Of a DNA stretch of 6,827 nt, positions 6,431-6,827 are shown one piece after another. The notes under the pieces are model-generated. The model was given only the letters and a program-made list of their open reading frames with translations, was not told the origin of the DNA and made no database searches. This DNA is from Actinomycetota bacterium (GTDB taxonomy: Bacteria > Actinomycetota > Thermoleophilia > Solirubrobacterales > Solirubrobacteraceae): positions 1 through 6,827 of the forward strand of contig WLNV01000081.1 of assembly GCA_009699615.1 (NCBI GenBank), read 5' to 3'. The translations under genes were made by a program, and so were the position numbers. Positions within the stretch are counted from its first letter, which is position 1; each line of letters opens with the position of its first letter.

Positions 6431-6827
6431 CGCAGCAACGACTCCATAACTGCTTTGGCGATCGGCGCGGCGTCGGTGCCGCCGAATCCGCCGACCGTCT
6501 CCTCAATCGTGACGGCAATCGCAATCTGCGGGTTGGACGCGGGTGCAAAGGCGATGAACCACGGCTGCGTGATGTTGTTGATCACATCGCGCTCGGCGGT
6601 TCCCGTCTTACCGGCGACGTCGATCCCCGTCAGCGCAGCAGCTGTGCCGGTGCCCTCTTGAACAACCTTCGTCATCATCGCGGTCAGTTTCTCAGCGCTG
6701 CTCGCAGACATCACGCGAGAGAACTGCTGCGGCGTGTTTTCGTAAGCCGTCCGGCCTTCGGGATCGATCGTCCTCGTGCCGATTTGGGGCCGCATAAGGA
6801 CGCCCCGGTTGGCGACTGCGCTGGCGA
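6427..6827 (-). CDS. pbpA: C-terminal part of a class B penicillin-binding protein (PbpA-like transpeptidase), start outside window
   Basis: Peptidoglycan DD-transpeptidase, crosslinking stem peptides outside the membrane. About 132 C-terminal residues are visible; the frame stays open to the window edge upstream of the first Met at 6795 (ASAVANRGVLMRPQ, a typical PBP segment), so that Met is not the start. The third active-site motif is present as GKTGTAE (KTG at 6609-6601), followed by QPWFIAFAP and a hydrophobic strand IAIAVTIEE, the standard end of the transpeptidase fold; it finishes ESLLR. The SxxK and SxN motifs lie outside the window. The stop overlaps the pknB ATG by 4 nt. In mycobacteria pbpA also sits in the pknB cluster with rodA and pstP, which supports PbpA over FtsI, though the fragment alone cannot separate them. 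Confidence 0.88.
   Translation of the reverse strand, partial: ASAVANRGVLMRPQIGTRTIDPEGRTAYENTPQQFSRVMSASSAEKLTAMMTKVVQEGTGTAAALTGIDVAGKTGTAERDVINNITQPWFIAFAPASNPQIAIAVTIEETVGGFGGTDAAPIAKAVMESLLR

Overview
The window is a gene-dense, GC-rich piece of bacterial chromosome with almost no intergenic DNA. The PknB-type kinase with extracellular PASTA repeats beside a PbpA-like transpeptidase points to an actinobacterium. A discoidin-like kinase ectodomain resembling the C-terminal domain of actinobacterial MviN, together with a divergent PurM, fits a deep-branching actinomycete such as Thermoleophilia/Solirubrobacterales. That placement is an inference from protein character, not a measured phylogeny. 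No RNA genes, mobile elements or CRISPR arrays are visible.

Left half (+ strand): the last 30 codons of an unidentified membrane protein (1-93) overlap uppP (77-895, undecaprenyl-diphosphatase). uppP overlaps purM (892-1950, purine synthesis) by an ATGA. After a 66-bp gap comes an active-looking Ser/Thr kinase (2017-3510) with one membrane span and a discoidin-like extracellular domain in place of PASTA repeats.

Right half (- strand, read from the right edge): the C-terminus of a class B penicillin-binding protein (PbpA-like, 6827-6427), then pknB with four PASTA domains (6430-4505), then ddl (4508-3507). Each junction is a 4-nt ATGA overlap, so the three form a tightly coupled operon. ddl meets the discoidin kinase tail to tail. 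Their stop codons share a CTAG tetranucleotide inside a perfect 8-bp inverted repeat that could act as a bidirectional terminator.

Functional theme: most genes serve the peptidoglycan cycle. UppP regenerates the lipid carrier, Ddl makes the D-Ala-D-Ala dipeptide, PbpA crosslinks, and PknB senses muropeptides or lipid II through PASTA domains. The second kinase has a different exterior sensor and may give a parallel input. The points most worth following are this kinase's domain architecture, its Asp in place of one activation-loop Thr, the UppP Glu-to-His change in the catalytic motif, and the shared-stop palindrome.
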